Part shown: in pieces, positions 26,144 through 36,469 of the stretch
Layout of the letters: each line of letters opens with the position of its first letter
How positions within the stretch are numbered: position 1 is the stretch's first letter
Assembly: GCF_021183825.1 (NCBI RefSeq)
Contig: NZ_CP089211.1
Span: 2,914,001-2,978,000, forward strand
From: Sinomicrobium kalidii
GTDB lineage: Bacteria; Bacteroidota; Bacteroidia; Flavobacteriales; Flavobacteriaceae
DNA: 64,000 bases
Direction: 5' to 3'
Notes under the pieces: generated by a model
Database searches by the model: none
Seen by the model: the letters and a program-made list of their open reading frames with translations, nothing else
What the model was told of the DNA's origin: nothing
Position numbers and translations under genes: made by a program

Positions 26144-27262
26144 ATGATAAAAGTAGGTATAACAGGACAAAACGGATTTGTAGGGGGGCACCTTTACCAT
26201 ACATTGGGACTATACTCCGAAGAATTCCAAAGAATTGAATTCAAAAAAGAATATTTCGAAACCCCTGAAAAACTAGACGAATTTGTGCGGCAATGTGATG
26301 TCGTCATACATCTTGCGGCGATGAACCGCCATGAGAGCCAGGGCTTTATTTATGAGACCAATGTCAGGCTGGTAAAACAACTTATCGCTTCGCTGGAAAG
26401 AACAGCTTCAAAAGCCCATGTACTGTTCTCCTCATCTTCTCAGGAGGAAAGAGATAACCTTTACGGCAGATCCAAAAGGGAAGGAAGAGAGTTATTGATA
26501 AACTGGGCGGAAAGATCGGGTGGAGTTTTTTCAGGAATGATCGTTCCCAACGTTTTTGGCCCGTTTGGTCAGCCTTATTATAATTCCTTTATAGCCACAT
26601 TTTGTTATCAATTGACACATGGCGAGACCCCGGGAATTGACAATGACGGAAAGGTGAATTTAATATACGTAGGTGAGCTGGTCGAAGAGATGATCGGGCA
26701 AATAAGAGAAGGTAAAAACAATTTTTCGCATCAGGTTTCACACACGGCCTCTGTTAAGGTTTCAGAAGTATTTTCATTGTTAACTCTTTATAAGGAGAAA
26801 TATTTTGAAAAAGGGGAGATCCCTGAAATTAACTCAACCTTTGAACTTAACTTATTCAATACTTTCCGATGTTATATTGATCATAAGAACCATTTCCCTG
26901 TTAAGTTTACGCAGCATACGGATGACAGGGGATCTTTTGTGGAAATCATACGCCTGGGTGTTGGCGGACAGGTATCTTTTTCAACCACCGTTCCCGGGAT
27001 TACCAGGGGGAACCACTATCATACCAGGAAGGTTGAGCGGTTTGCCGTGATCAAGGGAAAGGCCCTGATTCAACTGCGAAAGATAGGAACAGATGAGGTT
27101 TATGATTTTTACCTGGACGGAGACGAACCCGCTTATGTGGACATGCCTATCTGGTATACACACAACATAAAGAATATCGGAGATGAGGTGCTCTATACCA
27201 ATTTCTGGATCAATGAGCCGTATGACCCGGAAGATGCTGATACCTATTTTGAAGAAGTTTGA
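26144..27262 (+). CDS. fnlB: Bifunctional epimerase/reductase with C-terminal cupin (CapF/FnlB/WbjC)
   Basis: This second enzyme of UDP-L-FucNAc synthesis epimerises C3 and reduces C4 of the FnlA product. It has 372 residues. The N-terminal SDR has GITGQNGFVGGHL, HLAAMNRHE and a catalytic YGRSKREGRE. A cupin follows from about residue 255 with DDRGSFVEI, TRGNHYHTRKVERF and the PIWYTHNIKN segment that carries the metal-binding histidines. The two-domain length is normal for CapF. Confidence 0.94.
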   Translation: MIKVGITGQNGFVGGHLYHTLGLYSEEFQRIEFKKEYFETPEKLDEFVRQCDVVIHLAAMNRHESQGFIYETNVRLVKQLIASLERTASKAHVLFSSSSQEERDNLYGRSKREGRELLINWAERSGGVFSGMIVPNVFGPFGQPYYNSFIATFCYQLTHGETPGIDNDGKVNLIYVGELVEEMIGQIREGKNNFSHQVSHTASVKVSEVFSLLTLYKEKYFEKGEIPEINSTFELNLFNTFRCYIDHKNHFPVKFTQHTDDRGSFVEIIRLGVGGQVSFSTTVPGITRGNHYHTRKVERFAVIKGKALIQLRKIGTDEVYDFYLDGDEPAYVDMPIWYTHNIKNIGDEVLYTNFWINEPYDPEDADTYFEEV

Positions 27263-27353
27263 TAAGGGCTCTTGAAATTTGACTTCTGGCTTCCCGGACC
27301 AATGAAGGTAAAAGAGAAAAGAAGTTTGTAAAAGTAATTATTCTTTTAAATAC

Positions 27354-28487
27354 ATGAAAAAACTAAAAGTAATGACGGTAGTGGGTACCCGGCCCGAAAT
27401 TATACGTTTGTCCCGGGTTTTAGCCGCACTGGACCATTCTGAAGCCGTAGAGCATACCCTGGTACATACCGGGCAGAACTATGACTATGAATTGAATCAG
27501 GTTTTTTTCGAAGACCTGGGGATAAGAAAGCCGGACTATTTTTTAGAGGCTGCCGGAAAAAATGCGACAGAAACGGTGGGGAATATTTTGATAAAAATAG
27601 ATCCTTTACTGGAGGAGTTAGCGCCCGATGCCTTTTTGGTCCTGGGTGATACCAACTCGTGTTTATGTGCCATTCCGGCCAAGAAACGCCATATTCCTGT
27701 TTTTCACATGGAGGCGGGAAACAGGTGTTTTGACCAACGGGTCCCGGAAGAGACCAACCGTAAAATTGTTGACCATACGGCCGATATCAACCTGACCTAC
27801 TCGGATATTGCCCGCGAATACCTTTTAAGGGAAGGGCTGCCTGCCGACCGTATCATCAAAACAGGTTCTCCCATGTTTGAGGTTTTAAACCATTATTTGC
27901 CACAGATTCAGTCTTCCGGAGTTTTAGAAAGACTCGGGCTGGAAGAGGGTAAATTTTTCGTGATCTCATCTCACAGGGAAGAAAATATTAACGCGGAAAA
28001 GAATTTCAGGGGCCTGATGGAATCATTGAATACCATTGCCGAAAAATACGGGTACCCGGTAATTGTCTCTACACATCCGCGTACGAGGAATATGATTGAG
28101 AAGATAGGAAGTGAGACACGCCCTGAGATCCAATTCCTCAAACCGCTTGGATTTCACGATTACAATGCATTACAGATGCGTTCCTATGCGGTATTGTCAG
28201 ATTCGGGAACGATCTCCGAAGAGTCGTCGATCTTAAATTTCCGCGCTTTAAATATCCGTCAGGCACATGAACGTCCGGAAGCCATGGAAGAGGCTTCGGT
28301 AATGATGGTGGGCTTAAAGCCGGAACGAATACTTCAGGGATTGGTGCAGGTTCAACAACAGAAAATAGGAAGGGATAGAAACTACCGCCAGGTAACAGAT
28401 TACTCAATGCCCAATGTTTCGGAAAAAGTAGTGCGTATCATTTTGAGTTATACGGATTATGTGAAACGCGTGGTCTGGAGTGAATAA
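27354..28487 (+). CDS. fnlC: UDP-N-acetylglucosamine 2-epimerase family (CapG/FnlC/WbjD)
   Basis: This third enzyme of the pathway inverts C2 to give UDP-N-acetyl-L-fucosamine. The 377-residue protein has MTVVGTRPEIIRLSRVL at the start, HTGQNYDYELNQVFF, GDTNSCL, HMEAGNRCFDQRVPEETNR and SSHREENIN, the usual active-site blocks of non-hydrolysing 2-epimerases. With fnlA and fnlB beside it, the FucNAc-type assignment is favoured over plain ManNAc formation. Confidence 0.94.
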   Translation: MKKLKVMTVVGTRPEIIRLSRVLAALDHSEAVEHTLVHTGQNYDYELNQVFFEDLGIRKPDYFLEAAGKNATETVGNILIKIDPLLEELAPDAFLVLGDTNSCLCAIPAKKRHIPVFHMEAGNRCFDQRVPEETNRKIVDHTADINLTYSDIAREYLLREGLPADRIIKTGSPMFEVLNHYLPQIQSSGVLERLGLEEGKFFVISSHREENINAEKNFRGLMESLNTIAEKYGYPVIVSTHPRTRNMIEKIGSETRPEIQFLKPLGFHDYNALQMRSYAVLSDSGTISEESSILNFRALNIRQAHERPEAMEEASVMMVGLKPERILQGLVQVQQQKIGRDRNYRQVTDYSMPNVSEKVVRIILSYTDYVKRVVWSE

Positions 28488-28494
28488 ATAAAGT

Positions 28495-29718
28495 ATGAGG
28501 ATCTTATTCATAAAGCAATTATTTAACCCGGAGCCAACAGCAAAAAGTTTAGACTTTGCCAAAGAATTGAAAAAAAGAGGGCATAAGGTGCAGGTGCTTA
28601 CCGGTTTTCCGTCATATCCGTTAGGGAAAATTTATGAAGGCTATAGACAGAAGCTTTGGCAACGGGAGGTCATGGAAGGTATAGAGGTAATACGTGTTCC
28701 TATATATCCGAGCCAAAGTGACAATGGAATGAAACGGATGCTTCATTACCTTTCTTATGCTTTTTCAGCATCTTTATTGGGCCCTTTTTTAGTGAAAAGG
28801 CCTGATGTAGCTTTTGTATACCAGGGCGCCATCCCCGTAGGGATCCCTGCAATAGTTTTTAAATGGTTCAGAGGAGTTCCCTTTGTTTATGATATTAATG
28901 ATTTATGGCCTGAAACCGTAGCTGTATCGGGGATGATGAAAAACAAAAGGCTCTTAAAGTTGATTAATGTCTGGTGTAGCTTTAACTATAGAAAAGCTTC
29001 TAAAATAACAGTCGCAACACCGGGGTTTAAGCAGCGATTAATTGAAAAAGGCGTGCCGGAATATAAAATTTCGTTTGTTCCAAATTGGAGCAGAGATAAA
29101 TACAGTGAGGAAGAGTTGGATGAACAACTTAAGGAAAACTATTTTCCCCGAGATAAATTCCATGTGCTGTACGCCGGAAATCTTGGAGTTGTTCAGGCAC
29201 TTGACATTGTTTTGGAAGTGGCACAACAATTAAAACAAGAAGGTAATAGCAATATTCAATTTACACTGCTGGGTGGAGGTGCTGATGAAGCGCGGCTAAA
29301 AAATAGGCGAAAACAGCTGGAATTGCATAACGTTCAATTTATTGAGCGAGTAGATGGAGGAGAAGTGACCAAGTATTTGAATTCGGCAGATGCTTTGTTG
29401 GTTCATTTAAAAAACACCGATTTGTTTGAAATAACAATTCCTTCTAAAATATTATCCTATTTAAGAACTGGGAAACCTATTCTTATGGGATTAAAGGGAA
29501 ATGCGGCGGAAATTATTAAAATATCGGGTGCGGGTTTTTTATTTGAACCTCAGGATGTAAATGATTTAAAACGAAAACTGGAAGAACTGTATCATTTGAA
29601 TATGAATGAGAGAGAAAATATGGGTAAAAAGGGTATCGAATATTATGATAATAACCTTTCAATCGTTGCGAGCACTGAAAAATTAGAAAAAGCGTTTTTT
29701 GAAATATTAAAACAATGA
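28495..29718 (+). CDS. Glycosyltransferase family 4, WbuB-like
   Basis: This 407-residue GT-B enzyme starts MRILFIKQLFNPEPTAKS and has LTGFPSYPLGKIYEGY, YDINDLWPETVAVSG, VPNWSRDKYSEEE and LYAGNLGVVQALD, typical of WbuB-like fucosaminyl transferases. It follows fnlC by 7 bp, so addition of FucNAc is the likely job (inference from context and family). Its stop overlaps the next start by 4 bp. It is less GC-rich than fnlC. Confidence 0.9.
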   Translation: MRILFIKQLFNPEPTAKSLDFAKELKKRGHKVQVLTGFPSYPLGKIYEGYRQKLWQREVMEGIEVIRVPIYPSQSDNGMKRMLHYLSYAFSASLLGPFLVKRPDVAFVYQGAIPVGIPAIVFKWFRGVPFVYDINDLWPETVAVSGMMKNKRLLKLINVWCSFNYRKASKITVATPGFKQRLIEKGVPEYKISFVPNWSRDKYSEEELDEQLKENYFPRDKFHVLYAGNLGVVQALDIVLEVAQQLKQEGNSNIQFTLLGGGADEARLKNRRKQLELHNVQFIERVDGGEVTKYLNSADALLVHLKNTDLFEITIPSKILSYLRTGKPILMGLKGNAAEIIKISGAGFLFEPQDVNDLKRKLEELYHLNMNERENMGKKGIEYYDNNLSIVASTEKLEKAFFEILKQ

Positions 29719-30581
29719 AAAATCCTCCTATTATTATCATAGGCGCCGGCCGTTCCGGAACCAATATTTTAAGGGACAGCATCTGTTCTATGCAAGGGTT
29801 TGAAACCTGGCCCTGTGACGAGATCAATTATATTTGGCGTCATGGAAATATTGCCAAAAATACAGACCGGTTTACCGCAGAGGACGCCCGGCCGGCAGTG
29901 AGAAAGTATATAAAAGGAGCATTTGAGAGTTTTCAACGGAAATCCGAAGCAGAATGTGTGGTGGAAAAAACCTGTGCCAGCAGTTTAAAAGTGCCTTTTA
30001 TAGAGGCTATTTTTCCCGGTGCGAAATATATTTTTTTGATACGGGACGGTAGGGATGTTGCCAGCTCGGCAAAGCAACGTTGGACGGCGTCCCTGGAACT
30101 TAAATATATATGGAAAAAGGTTAAATACGTGCCTGTGAGTGATATTCCTTATTATGGCTTCCGTTATTTTATCAACCGGATAAAGAAATTTTTTTCCAGT
30201 GAAAAACGACTGGCTTTTTGGGGACCGATTTACCCGGGTATGATGGAAGATCTTCAAAAGGATTCCTTAATAGAGGTGTGTGGTAAACAATGGGCAGCGT
30301 GTGTGAAAACTGCTTATGAAGACCTGTCTCAAATTGATTCTGACAGGGTACATATGATGAATTATGAAACTTTTGTGAGCAACCCAATGGAGCAGATGAT
30401 AAGGGTAATGGATTTTATTGGAGTTAAAGTAGCAGAAGAAGAAGTTAAAGATTCGGTGGCCAAGGTATCTGCCAGAAGTATCGGAAATTATATAAAACAC
30501 ATAAGCCCGGATGATCTGGAAAAACTGAACGGGATTGTTGAGCCGGTAATGGCTGATATATACGGTAAAATAGAAAAATAA
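29715..30581 (+). CDS. Second sulfotransferase family protein
   Basis: The 288-residue protein has an N-terminal P-loop-like PAPS site GAGRSGTNILRDSI near residue 11, a 3'-phosphate site LIRDGRDVASSAKQRW near residue 108, and a MNYETFVSNP segment near residue 214. This matches bacterial Sulfotransfer families active on carbohydrates. It overlaps the GT4 by 4 bp and shares its stop with the start of the phosphoglycosyl transferase (ATGA-type overlap), so it is part of the same transcript. Two sulfotransferases in one locus suggest two sulfation sites. Confidence 0.87.
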   Translation: MKNPPIIIIGAGRSGTNILRDSICSMQGFETWPCDEINYIWRHGNIAKNTDRFTAEDARPAVRKYIKGAFESFQRKSEAECVVEKTCASSLKVPFIEAIFPGAKYIFLIRDGRDVASSAKQRWTASLELKYIWKKVKYVPVSDIPYYGFRYFINRIKKFFSSEKRLAFWGPIYPGMMEDLQKDSLIEVCGKQWAACVKTAYEDLSQIDSDRVHMMNYETFVSNPMEQMIRVMDFIGVKVAEEEVKDSVAKVSARSIGNYIKHISPDDLEKLNGIVEPVMADIYGKIEK

Positions 30582-31174
30582 TGACGGGATACCAGCGATT
30601 TCAGAAAAGAACTTTTGATGTAGTGGTTTCGTTTTTCGGATTGTTGTTTTTGTGGTGGCTTATAGTTGTTGCTGCTTTATTGGCTTATATAGATACGGGG
30701 CTAAGTGGTTTTTTTAAGCAGGAACGGGTTGGAAAAGATGGTCAGTTGTTTAAGGTGATAAAGATAAGAAGTATGCGTCCTGTAACAGGAGTAAATACTT
30801 CTGTTACGACGGATAAAGATCCCCGTATATCCAAAACCGGACGTTTTTGGAGAAAAACCAAGATTGATGAGCTTCCCCAACTTTGGAACGTTCTTGTGGG
30901 GAATATGAGTTTTGTAGGCCCCCGCCCGGATGTTCCCGGTTATGCAGATAAACTTGAGGGTAAAGATCGGTTGTTACTGAGTATAAGACCGGGAATAACC
31001 GGACCGGCAAGTATTAAGTTTAAGAATGAAGAGGAAATTTTAGCTGCTCAAAAAAATCCGGAGAAATACAATCGGGAAGTCATCTGGCCGGAGAAAGTAA
31101 GGATAAATCTGGAATATATCGAAAATTACAGCTTGTTAAAAGATATTGGATATATACTTAAAACTGTGTTTTAA
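30581..31174 (+). CDS. Initiating phosphoglycosyl transferase (bacterial sugar transferase)
   Basis: This enzyme transfers a sugar-1-phosphate to undecaprenyl phosphate and so starts repeat-unit synthesis. At 197 residues it is a short, PglC-like monotopic enzyme. It has the [10 protein letters not shown] membrane hairpin, [21 protein letters not shown] with the catalytic neighbourhood, [26 protein letters not shown] and [10 protein letters not shown]. It has no attached acetyltransferase domain. The probable substrate is the amino-sugar made by the aminotransferase and dehydratase downstream. Confidence 0.94.
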   Translation: MTGYQRFQKRTFDVVVSFFGLLFLWWLIVVAALLAYIDTGLSGFFKQERVGKDGQLFKVIKIRSMRPVTGVNTSVTTDKDPRISKTGRFWRKTKIDELPQLWNVLVGNMSFVGPRPDVPGYADKLEGKDRLLLSIRPGITGPASIKFKNEEEILAAQKNPEKYNREVIWPEKVRINLEYIENYSLLKDIGYILKTVF

Positions 31175-31205
31175 TTATATGGATTCTTAAAATAAAAGCA
31201 CAATT

Positions 31206-32339
31206 ATGGGAAAGGACAAAATCTGGCTCTCTTCCCCCCACATGGGAGGCACGGAGCAAAAATATGTAAAAGAAGCGTTTGACGATAATTGGGTGGCCCC
31301 TCTGGGGCCTCACGTCAATGGCCTTGAGGCCGACCTGGAAAGCTTTTTGGGAGAAGAAAAAAAGGTGGCGGCGGTAAGCGCCGGTACTGCGGCCCTGCAC
31401 CTGGCGCTGATCCTTTCGGGCGTTGAAGCCGGAGATGAAGTGATCTGCCAGAGCCTGACCTTTTCGGCTTCGGCAAACCCTATTGTATACCAGGGCGCTA
31501 CTCCTGTTTTTGTGGATAGCGAACCGGATACCTGGAATATATGTCCCAATGCTTTGGAAGATGCTATAAAAGCCAGGATAGCGCTGGGGAACAAGCCAAA
31601 AGCTATTATTGCAGTGCATCTTTACGGGATGCCTTATAAAGTAGATGAGGTAAAAGCTGTAGCAGAGAAATACGGAATACCTGTAATAGAAGATGCGGCG
31701 GAAGCCTTGGGAAGTACATACAAAGGGAAAAACTGCGGGACTTTCGAAGAATTGGCTATTTTGTCGTTTAACGGAAATAAGATCATTACAACTTCGGGTG
31801 GAGGGGCTTTGGTATGCCCGAATGAAGATTTAAAGAAAAAAGCGGTGTTTCTGGCTACACAGGCCAGGGACCAGGCGCCGCATTACCAACACAGCCACAT
31901 AGGGTATAACTACAGGATGAGCAACATTTGCGCCGGGATAGGCCGGGGTCAGATGGAAGTACTCAAGGAACGGGTAACACAACGCCGGGCCATGCATGCG
32001 TTTTATACGGAGATCTTCTCCGGTGTGGAAGGAATTACTCTGTTGAATGAGCCGGGCGAAGATTATTTTTGCAACCACTGGCTGACAGCCATCCTGACCG
32101 AAAGTTTTGAGCAACGCGAAGCCCTGCGCCTGGCCATGGAAGAAGACAACATAGAAAGTCGGCCTATATGGAAACCCATGCACCTGCAGCCGGTTTTTAA
32201 GAATGCTCCTTACTATGGAGGGCAAGTGGCTGAAGATATTTTTGACAGGGGGTTGTGTCTTCCTTCCGGATCTAATCTTACGGATACAGACAGGGATCGT
32301 ATTCGTGCTGCAATAATGAAATTTCTGAATTTGGAGTAA
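31206..32339 (+). CDS. DegT/DnrJ/EryC1/StrS aminotransferase (PglE-like)
   Basis: This PLP-dependent sugar aminotransferase of 377 residues aminates a UDP-4-keto-6-deoxy-GlcNAc type substrate. It shows SSPHMGGTEQKYV, the AVSAGTAALHLAL phosphate loop, EDAAEALGS with the aspartate that binds PLP, and FNGNKIITTSGGG with the Schiff-base lysine (near residue 183). The usual partner dehydratase is the PglF-like gene at 33262. The PglD-type acetyltransferase that normally sits beside it is absent. Confidence 0.93.
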   Translation: MGKDKIWLSSPHMGGTEQKYVKEAFDDNWVAPLGPHVNGLEADLESFLGEEKKVAAVSAGTAALHLALILSGVEAGDEVICQSLTFSASANPIVYQGATPVFVDSEPDTWNICPNALEDAIKARIALGNKPKAIIAVHLYGMPYKVDEVKAVAEKYGIPVIEDAAEALGSTYKGKNCGTFEELAILSFNGNKIITTSGGGALVCPNEDLKKKAVFLATQARDQAPHYQHSHIGYNYRMSNICAGIGRGQMEVLKERVTQRRAMHAFYTEIFSGVEGITLLNEPGEDYFCNHWLTAILTESFEQREALRLAMEEDNIESRPIWKPMHLQPVFKNAPYYGGQVAEDIFDRGLCLPSGSNLTDTDRDRIRAAIMKFLNLE

Positions 32340-33261
32340 GGTCGTGGCAATTAATGCTTACGAGCTGGCTATAATTAATATCACTTTTGAGTCCTGTTCC
32401 GGTAGAGAGTCGATCTCCGGGGAACAACTGTTTATAAATAACAGCATAAACCGGTTGGTGTTATGATTAAAAAAATGAAAAATCATTCGTAATAGCTGGA
32501 AGCTCCCCTCTTCAGAAGGCCCTACTGAGTTTGTCAAAGTATGGATGTTTCTCTGTGAAGTGGAGAGTTTGACCAGGTCCCCTAAGTTCCGGGGTTTACC
32601 TCTGAACTTTTGCCTTACTTGAGGTATGGGCTTTCTAACCCTCCGTCACGACTTCAGTCGTGCCACCTCCCTTCGTCACAAGGGAGGGACTTTGTAAGGC
32701 TTAAAAAACATATATGATATTATTGATGTAAAAATTGAGATAATAATGCATATACTCCGAATACCTTAAAAGAAATTGATGTCACCGGTATTTGTAGGGT
32801 GTTTTTTTATACAGGTGCAATATTTTCAGCATATGACGTTTTTATACCCGGGATGTGTTTTCCCGTTTTCGGAACCAATAGGGAGATCACCGATATTTTC
32901 TGTTTATTGGTCTAAATAGAGCGGAGGGAGAAGGTGTTAAAATGATTCATTCCGGGAAAGTGTGGATATTTGGTTGAGAATTTAACAGTAGAGAAGAAAT
33001 ATGTGGAAAGTGATTTCGTAACATCCAATTCACGTTAACGAAACGTAAGTAAAGAAAAAAAACCGTATATTCGCAGGAAACAGACTTTATTAATGAGAGA
33101 AAATACATCTAATAAAAAAGGTGTTTATCCCTTTTTTCGGGGATTTAGACCGGAATTTTAGGTTAATTTTAACAAGGCAGGGATTTTTTTAATACCTTTA
33201 TTCGTCCTGAAGGTCAAAAATTACTTGCTTTTTGAGTTTTATCGGGCAATTTTCGTAATAT
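32340..33261. other. Gene-poor interval with a REP-like element
   Basis: No credible gene lies in these 922 bp. At 32637-32690 there is CCCTCCGTCACGACTTCAGTCG with a following CACCTCCC...GGGAGGGA arm, the reverse-complement relative of the element at 6245-6295. The last 250 bp are AT-rich and probably hold the promoter of the following gene. TACCTTTA near 33194 is one mismatch from the TAnnTTTG -7 consensus, but no paired -33 is clear. Confidence 0.6.
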
Positions 33262-35340
33262 ATGAAAAAATTAAGTTGGGATAAGTTGAGGCGGGGAATC
33301 AGGCTGGCATTACAACCCGGGAAGAGAAAACTGGACCTGAAAAACATCGGTTACCTGCCGCGATGGATCATACTGGGTATAGATATTGCCATCCTGGTAT
33401 GCGCGGCTATAGTGACTTATGTATTGCTCCAGGGGCTGACCCTTAGTTTCTATTCGCGCTTAACCCGCCTTGAAGAACTCCTGATGATCGTAGGCGTAAA
33501 TACGGTGTTTTTTCTCCTTTTCCGGACGTATGCAGGCCTTATACGTTATTCGTCCTATATAGACGGTTTAAAATTGCTGTTTTCCACCTTTGCTTCTTTT
33601 GTAGCTTTGGCGGCGATCAGTTATACCAGCTACCTGGTTACCGGGGAAAAACTGTTCCTCGTTCCCGGGTTGTTTATGTACTTTATTATCTCCTTTGTCT
33701 TCCTGTTCCTGTTCCGGGTGGTGGTAAAACAGGTATTTCATGCCTATTTCAGTGAAACGAGGAAAACAGACAAGACCAAGGTACTGATCTTCGGGGCGGA
33801 TTCTAACGCCATATCGGTAGCCAATGCTATCCGTACGGAACAACCGGCACGGTTTAAGATCCTGGGCTTTGTGGATAAAAACGGGCATAATACCAGCAAG
33901 CGTATCCTGGACCTGCCCATACTGTGTAAAAACAAACGGATATCCGTACTCCTGAGGGCCCGCGGGGCACAGGCGGTTATCCTTGCGGACAAATACCTGA
34001 CCAAAGCAGAAAAAATAGCCCTGGTAGACGACTGCCTGGAGAACGGGTATAAGGTGTTTACGGCACCGTTGATCTCCGACTGGGAAAATGAACAGGATTT
34101 TTCAAGGCAGATCAAGAACATACAGATCGAAGACCTGTTGGAACGAAAGCCGATTGTGCTGGACAACAAAAGTATTTCCAAAGAACTTAAAGGGAAAAGA
34201 GTACTGGTTACCGGGGCGGCGGGTTCCATAGGCAGTGAGATCGTACGCCAGGTACTGAAATACGATCCCGAACTTTTGATTATCGTAGACCAGGCAGAGA
34301 CTCCCCTGCATCAATTGCGCCTGGAGTTAAATAATCTTTCCGGGGAGATACAGCATGAAACCGTAATCGCCGATGTCCGTAATTACGAACGGATGGACCG
34401 TGTTTTTAAAGCCTTTGCCCCGGAGGTGGTCTATCATGCGGCAGCTTATAAACACGTGCCCCTGATGGAAGAAAATCCTTCGGAAGCGGTTTTTGTTAAT
34501 ATTATGGGGACCCGGAATATGGCCGACCTGGCTGTGGAGCACAAGGTGGAAAAGTTTGTTATGGTATCGACGGACAAGGCCGTTAACCCGAGCAATGTGA
34601 TGGGGGCTTCCAAACGTATTGCAGAGATGTATGTACAGTCGCTCTATTTTTCCAACAGGGAGAAAGGAAAGAAAACAACGCGGTTTATCACTACGCGTTT
34701 TGGGAATGTGCTGGGATCCAACGGTTCTGTGGTTCCGCTGTTTAAGGAACAGATCGCTAAAGGGGGGCCTGTAACCATTACCCACCCGGATATTATCCGC
34801 TATTTTATGACCATTCCCGAAGCCTGCCGCCTTGTACTGGAAGCCGGGGCCATGGGGAAAGGCGGGGAGATCTTTATTTTTGATATGGGCGAGGCCGTAA
34901 AGATCATGGATTTGGCCACAAAAATGATCCGCCTGGCCGGTTTTATCCCCGAAGAAGATATCGAAATAAAAGTCACCGGGCTGCGACCGGGGGAAAAGCT
35001 CTATGAAGAACTGTTAAGCGACAAGGCAAAGACCCTGCCCACCCACCACGAAAAGATCATGATTGCAACCGAAACTATCGACGATTACGACTATGTTAAT
35101 AAAACCATACGCTCCATTTTTGAAACCGCCAAGCAATATAAAAATGACAAAACGGTAAAATACATGAAAAACCTGGTCCCCGAATACAAAAGCATGAACT
35201 CTTTGTTTGAATCCCTGGATAACAAGGGTAGTACGGAGCCATCCCCGTCAGAACCGACCATCCTTGCTGAAGATATGGCTGACAAGGAGAAAAAGAAACT
35301 ATACGGTACCGGGAAACACCGGGTAGGGTTCTCCGGGTAA
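33262..35340 (+). CDS. Membrane nucleotide-sugar 4,6-dehydratase (PglF/CapD-like)
   Basis: This 692-residue protein has four N-terminal membrane segments (about residues 30-155), a CoA-binding-like Rossmann domain (LIFGADSNAISVANAI near 175), and a C-terminal SDR dehydratase domain with TGAAGSIGSEIVRQ (near 318), YHAAAYKHVPLME, STDKAVNPSNVMGASK and FGNVLGSNGSVVP. This architecture is that of PglF/WbpM, which make UDP-4-keto-6-deoxy-GlcNAc from UDP-GlcNAc. It probably feeds the aminotransferase upstream. The catalytic Met in place of Tyr (NPSNVMGASK) is normal for this class. Confidence 0.93.
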   Translation: MKKLSWDKLRRGIRLALQPGKRKLDLKNIGYLPRWIILGIDIAILVCAAIVTYVLLQGLTLSFYSRLTRLEELLMIVGVNTVFFLLFRTYAGLIRYSSYIDGLKLLFSTFASFVALAAISYTSYLVTGEKLFLVPGLFMYFIISFVFLFLFRVVVKQVFHAYFSETRKTDKTKVLIFGADSNAISVANAIRTEQPARFKILGFVDKNGHNTSKRILDLPILCKNKRISVLLRARGAQAVILADKYLTKAEKIALVDDCLENGYKVFTAPLISDWENEQDFSRQIKNIQIEDLLERKPIVLDNKSISKELKGKRVLVTGAAGSIGSEIVRQVLKYDPELLIIVDQAETPLHQLRLELNNLSGEIQHETVIADVRNYERMDRVFKAFAPEVVYHAAAYKHVPLMEENPSEAVFVNIMGTRNMADLAVEHKVEKFVMVSTDKAVNPSNVMGASKRIAEMYVQSLYFSNREKGKKTTRFITTRFGNVLGSNGSVVPLFKEQIAKGGPVTITHPDIIRYFMTIPEACRLVLEAGAMGKGGEIFIFDMGEAVKIMDLATKMIRLAGFIPEEDIEIKVTGLRPGEKLYEELLSDKAKTLPTHHEKIMIATETIDDYDYVNKTIRSIFETAKQYKNDKTVKYMKNLVPEYKSMNSLFESLDNKGSTEPSPSEPTILAEDMADKEKKKLYGTGKHRVGFSG

Positions 35341-35591
35341 TCTTTATAAATTAGTGAATATATAAGGTGGGTGTAACAAATCTTCTTTCACCGGGTATTA
35401 TCCCTTTTAATTAAGTGTGTATATAAAAAGGCTTTATAAAACCGGAAGTAAAAATTCCGGCTCCCTTTGGGCACTATATTAAGCACAGTTGAAATGGTGG
35501 GGATAAAAAGGATTTTTATACAGCTGGCCATTTGATGATAGTGAAAAAAGTAAATTTGTAGCATCCGCCGGTAAATTTAACTCGCAAATGT

Positions 35592-35599
35592 TATATTTG
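35592..35599 (+). promoter_or_regulatory. Candidate -7 promoter element for wza-wzc
   Basis: TATATTTG followed by CAGCAC fits the Bacteroidota -7 element and lies 61 bp before the wza start. A second TAnnTTTG (TAAATTTG, 35551-35558) precedes it. Neither has a -33 TTG at ideal spacing. The 320-bp gap holds nothing else I recognise. Confidence 0.4.
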
Positions 35600-35660
35600 C
35601 AGCACTAAATATACGCTTTGCCCTGTTAGGGCGTTAAAAAAGAAGAGATATAAACGACAG

Positions 35661-36455
35661 ATGATGATAAAACGTTTAATACCTTGCCATACCCCTGCTT
35701 TTTTCCTGATGCTTTTTGGTATTGTTCTGATGACTTCCTGCGCCTCCCGGAAGGATATCGTGTATTTCCAGGATATCGAGGAGATTGATAAACTGGCCAG
35801 TAAAGTCATATATGATCCGGTTTTACAGCCGGATGACCTGCTGACTATTACGGTATCTGCTTTTGATACGGAAATGGCCATGCCTTTTAATTTACCGGCC
35901 GTGGCCTATATGGGGACGGATGGAATGGCGGCCGGGAGGGCGCAATATCAAACCTATCTTATAGATAATAAGGGAAAAATAGAATTCCCGGTTATTGGGC
36001 CGGTAAAGCTGGGAGGGTTGACCCGTAATGAAGCGGTTAACTTGTTAAAGAAAAAGATATCCCACTATGTTAAGGATCCTATTGTGAACATACGGATTAT
36101 GAACTATAAGGTGACCGTACTTGGTGAAGTGGCCCGGCCGGGTTCATATACTATTCCTAATGAACGCATTACCATCCTGGAGGCATTGGGGTTGGCCGGA
36201 GATCTTACCGTATATGGTAAAAGAGATAATATACTGGTGATCCGCGATAAGAACGGGGAAAAGACCTATACCCGGGTGGATATTACCAAAAAAGATGTCC
36301 TCGAATCGCCTTATTATTATTTACAGCAGAATGATGTGATCTATGTGGAGCCAAACAAGGCCCAGGTACAATCTTCTACCTATAATCGGAACGCTACAGT
36401 GGTGATCTCTATAGCCTCTGTAATCATAGCCCTTATTTCAGTACTGACCCGATAA
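35661..36455 (+). CDS. wza: Polysaccharide export outer-membrane lipoprotein (Wza type)
   Basis: This is the outer-membrane exit channel for the polymer. The 264-residue protein starts with a signal peptide ending in the lipobox MTSC (Cys near residue 27), then ASRKDIVYFQD, the usual Bacteroidota opening. A Poly_export domain (LQPDDLLTITVSAFD to IGPVKLGGLTRNEAV) and an SLBB domain (VTVLGEVARPGSYTIPNERIT) follow, with a C-terminal membrane helix. The length is typical of the short Bacteroidota form. It is 14 bp from wzc. Confidence 0.94.
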   Translation: MMIKRLIPCHTPAFFLMLFGIVLMTSCASRKDIVYFQDIEEIDKLASKVIYDPVLQPDDLLTITVSAFDTEMAMPFNLPAVAYMGTDGMAAGRAQYQTYLIDNKGKIEFPVIGPVKLGGLTRNEAVNLLKKKISHYVKDPIVNIRIMNYKVTVLGEVARPGSYTIPNERITILEALGLAGDLTVYGKRDNILVIRDKNGEKTYTRVDITKKDVLESPYYYLQQNDVIYVEPNKAQVQSSTYNRNATVVISIASVIIALISVLTR

Positions 36456-36469
36456 TATCATAATATATA

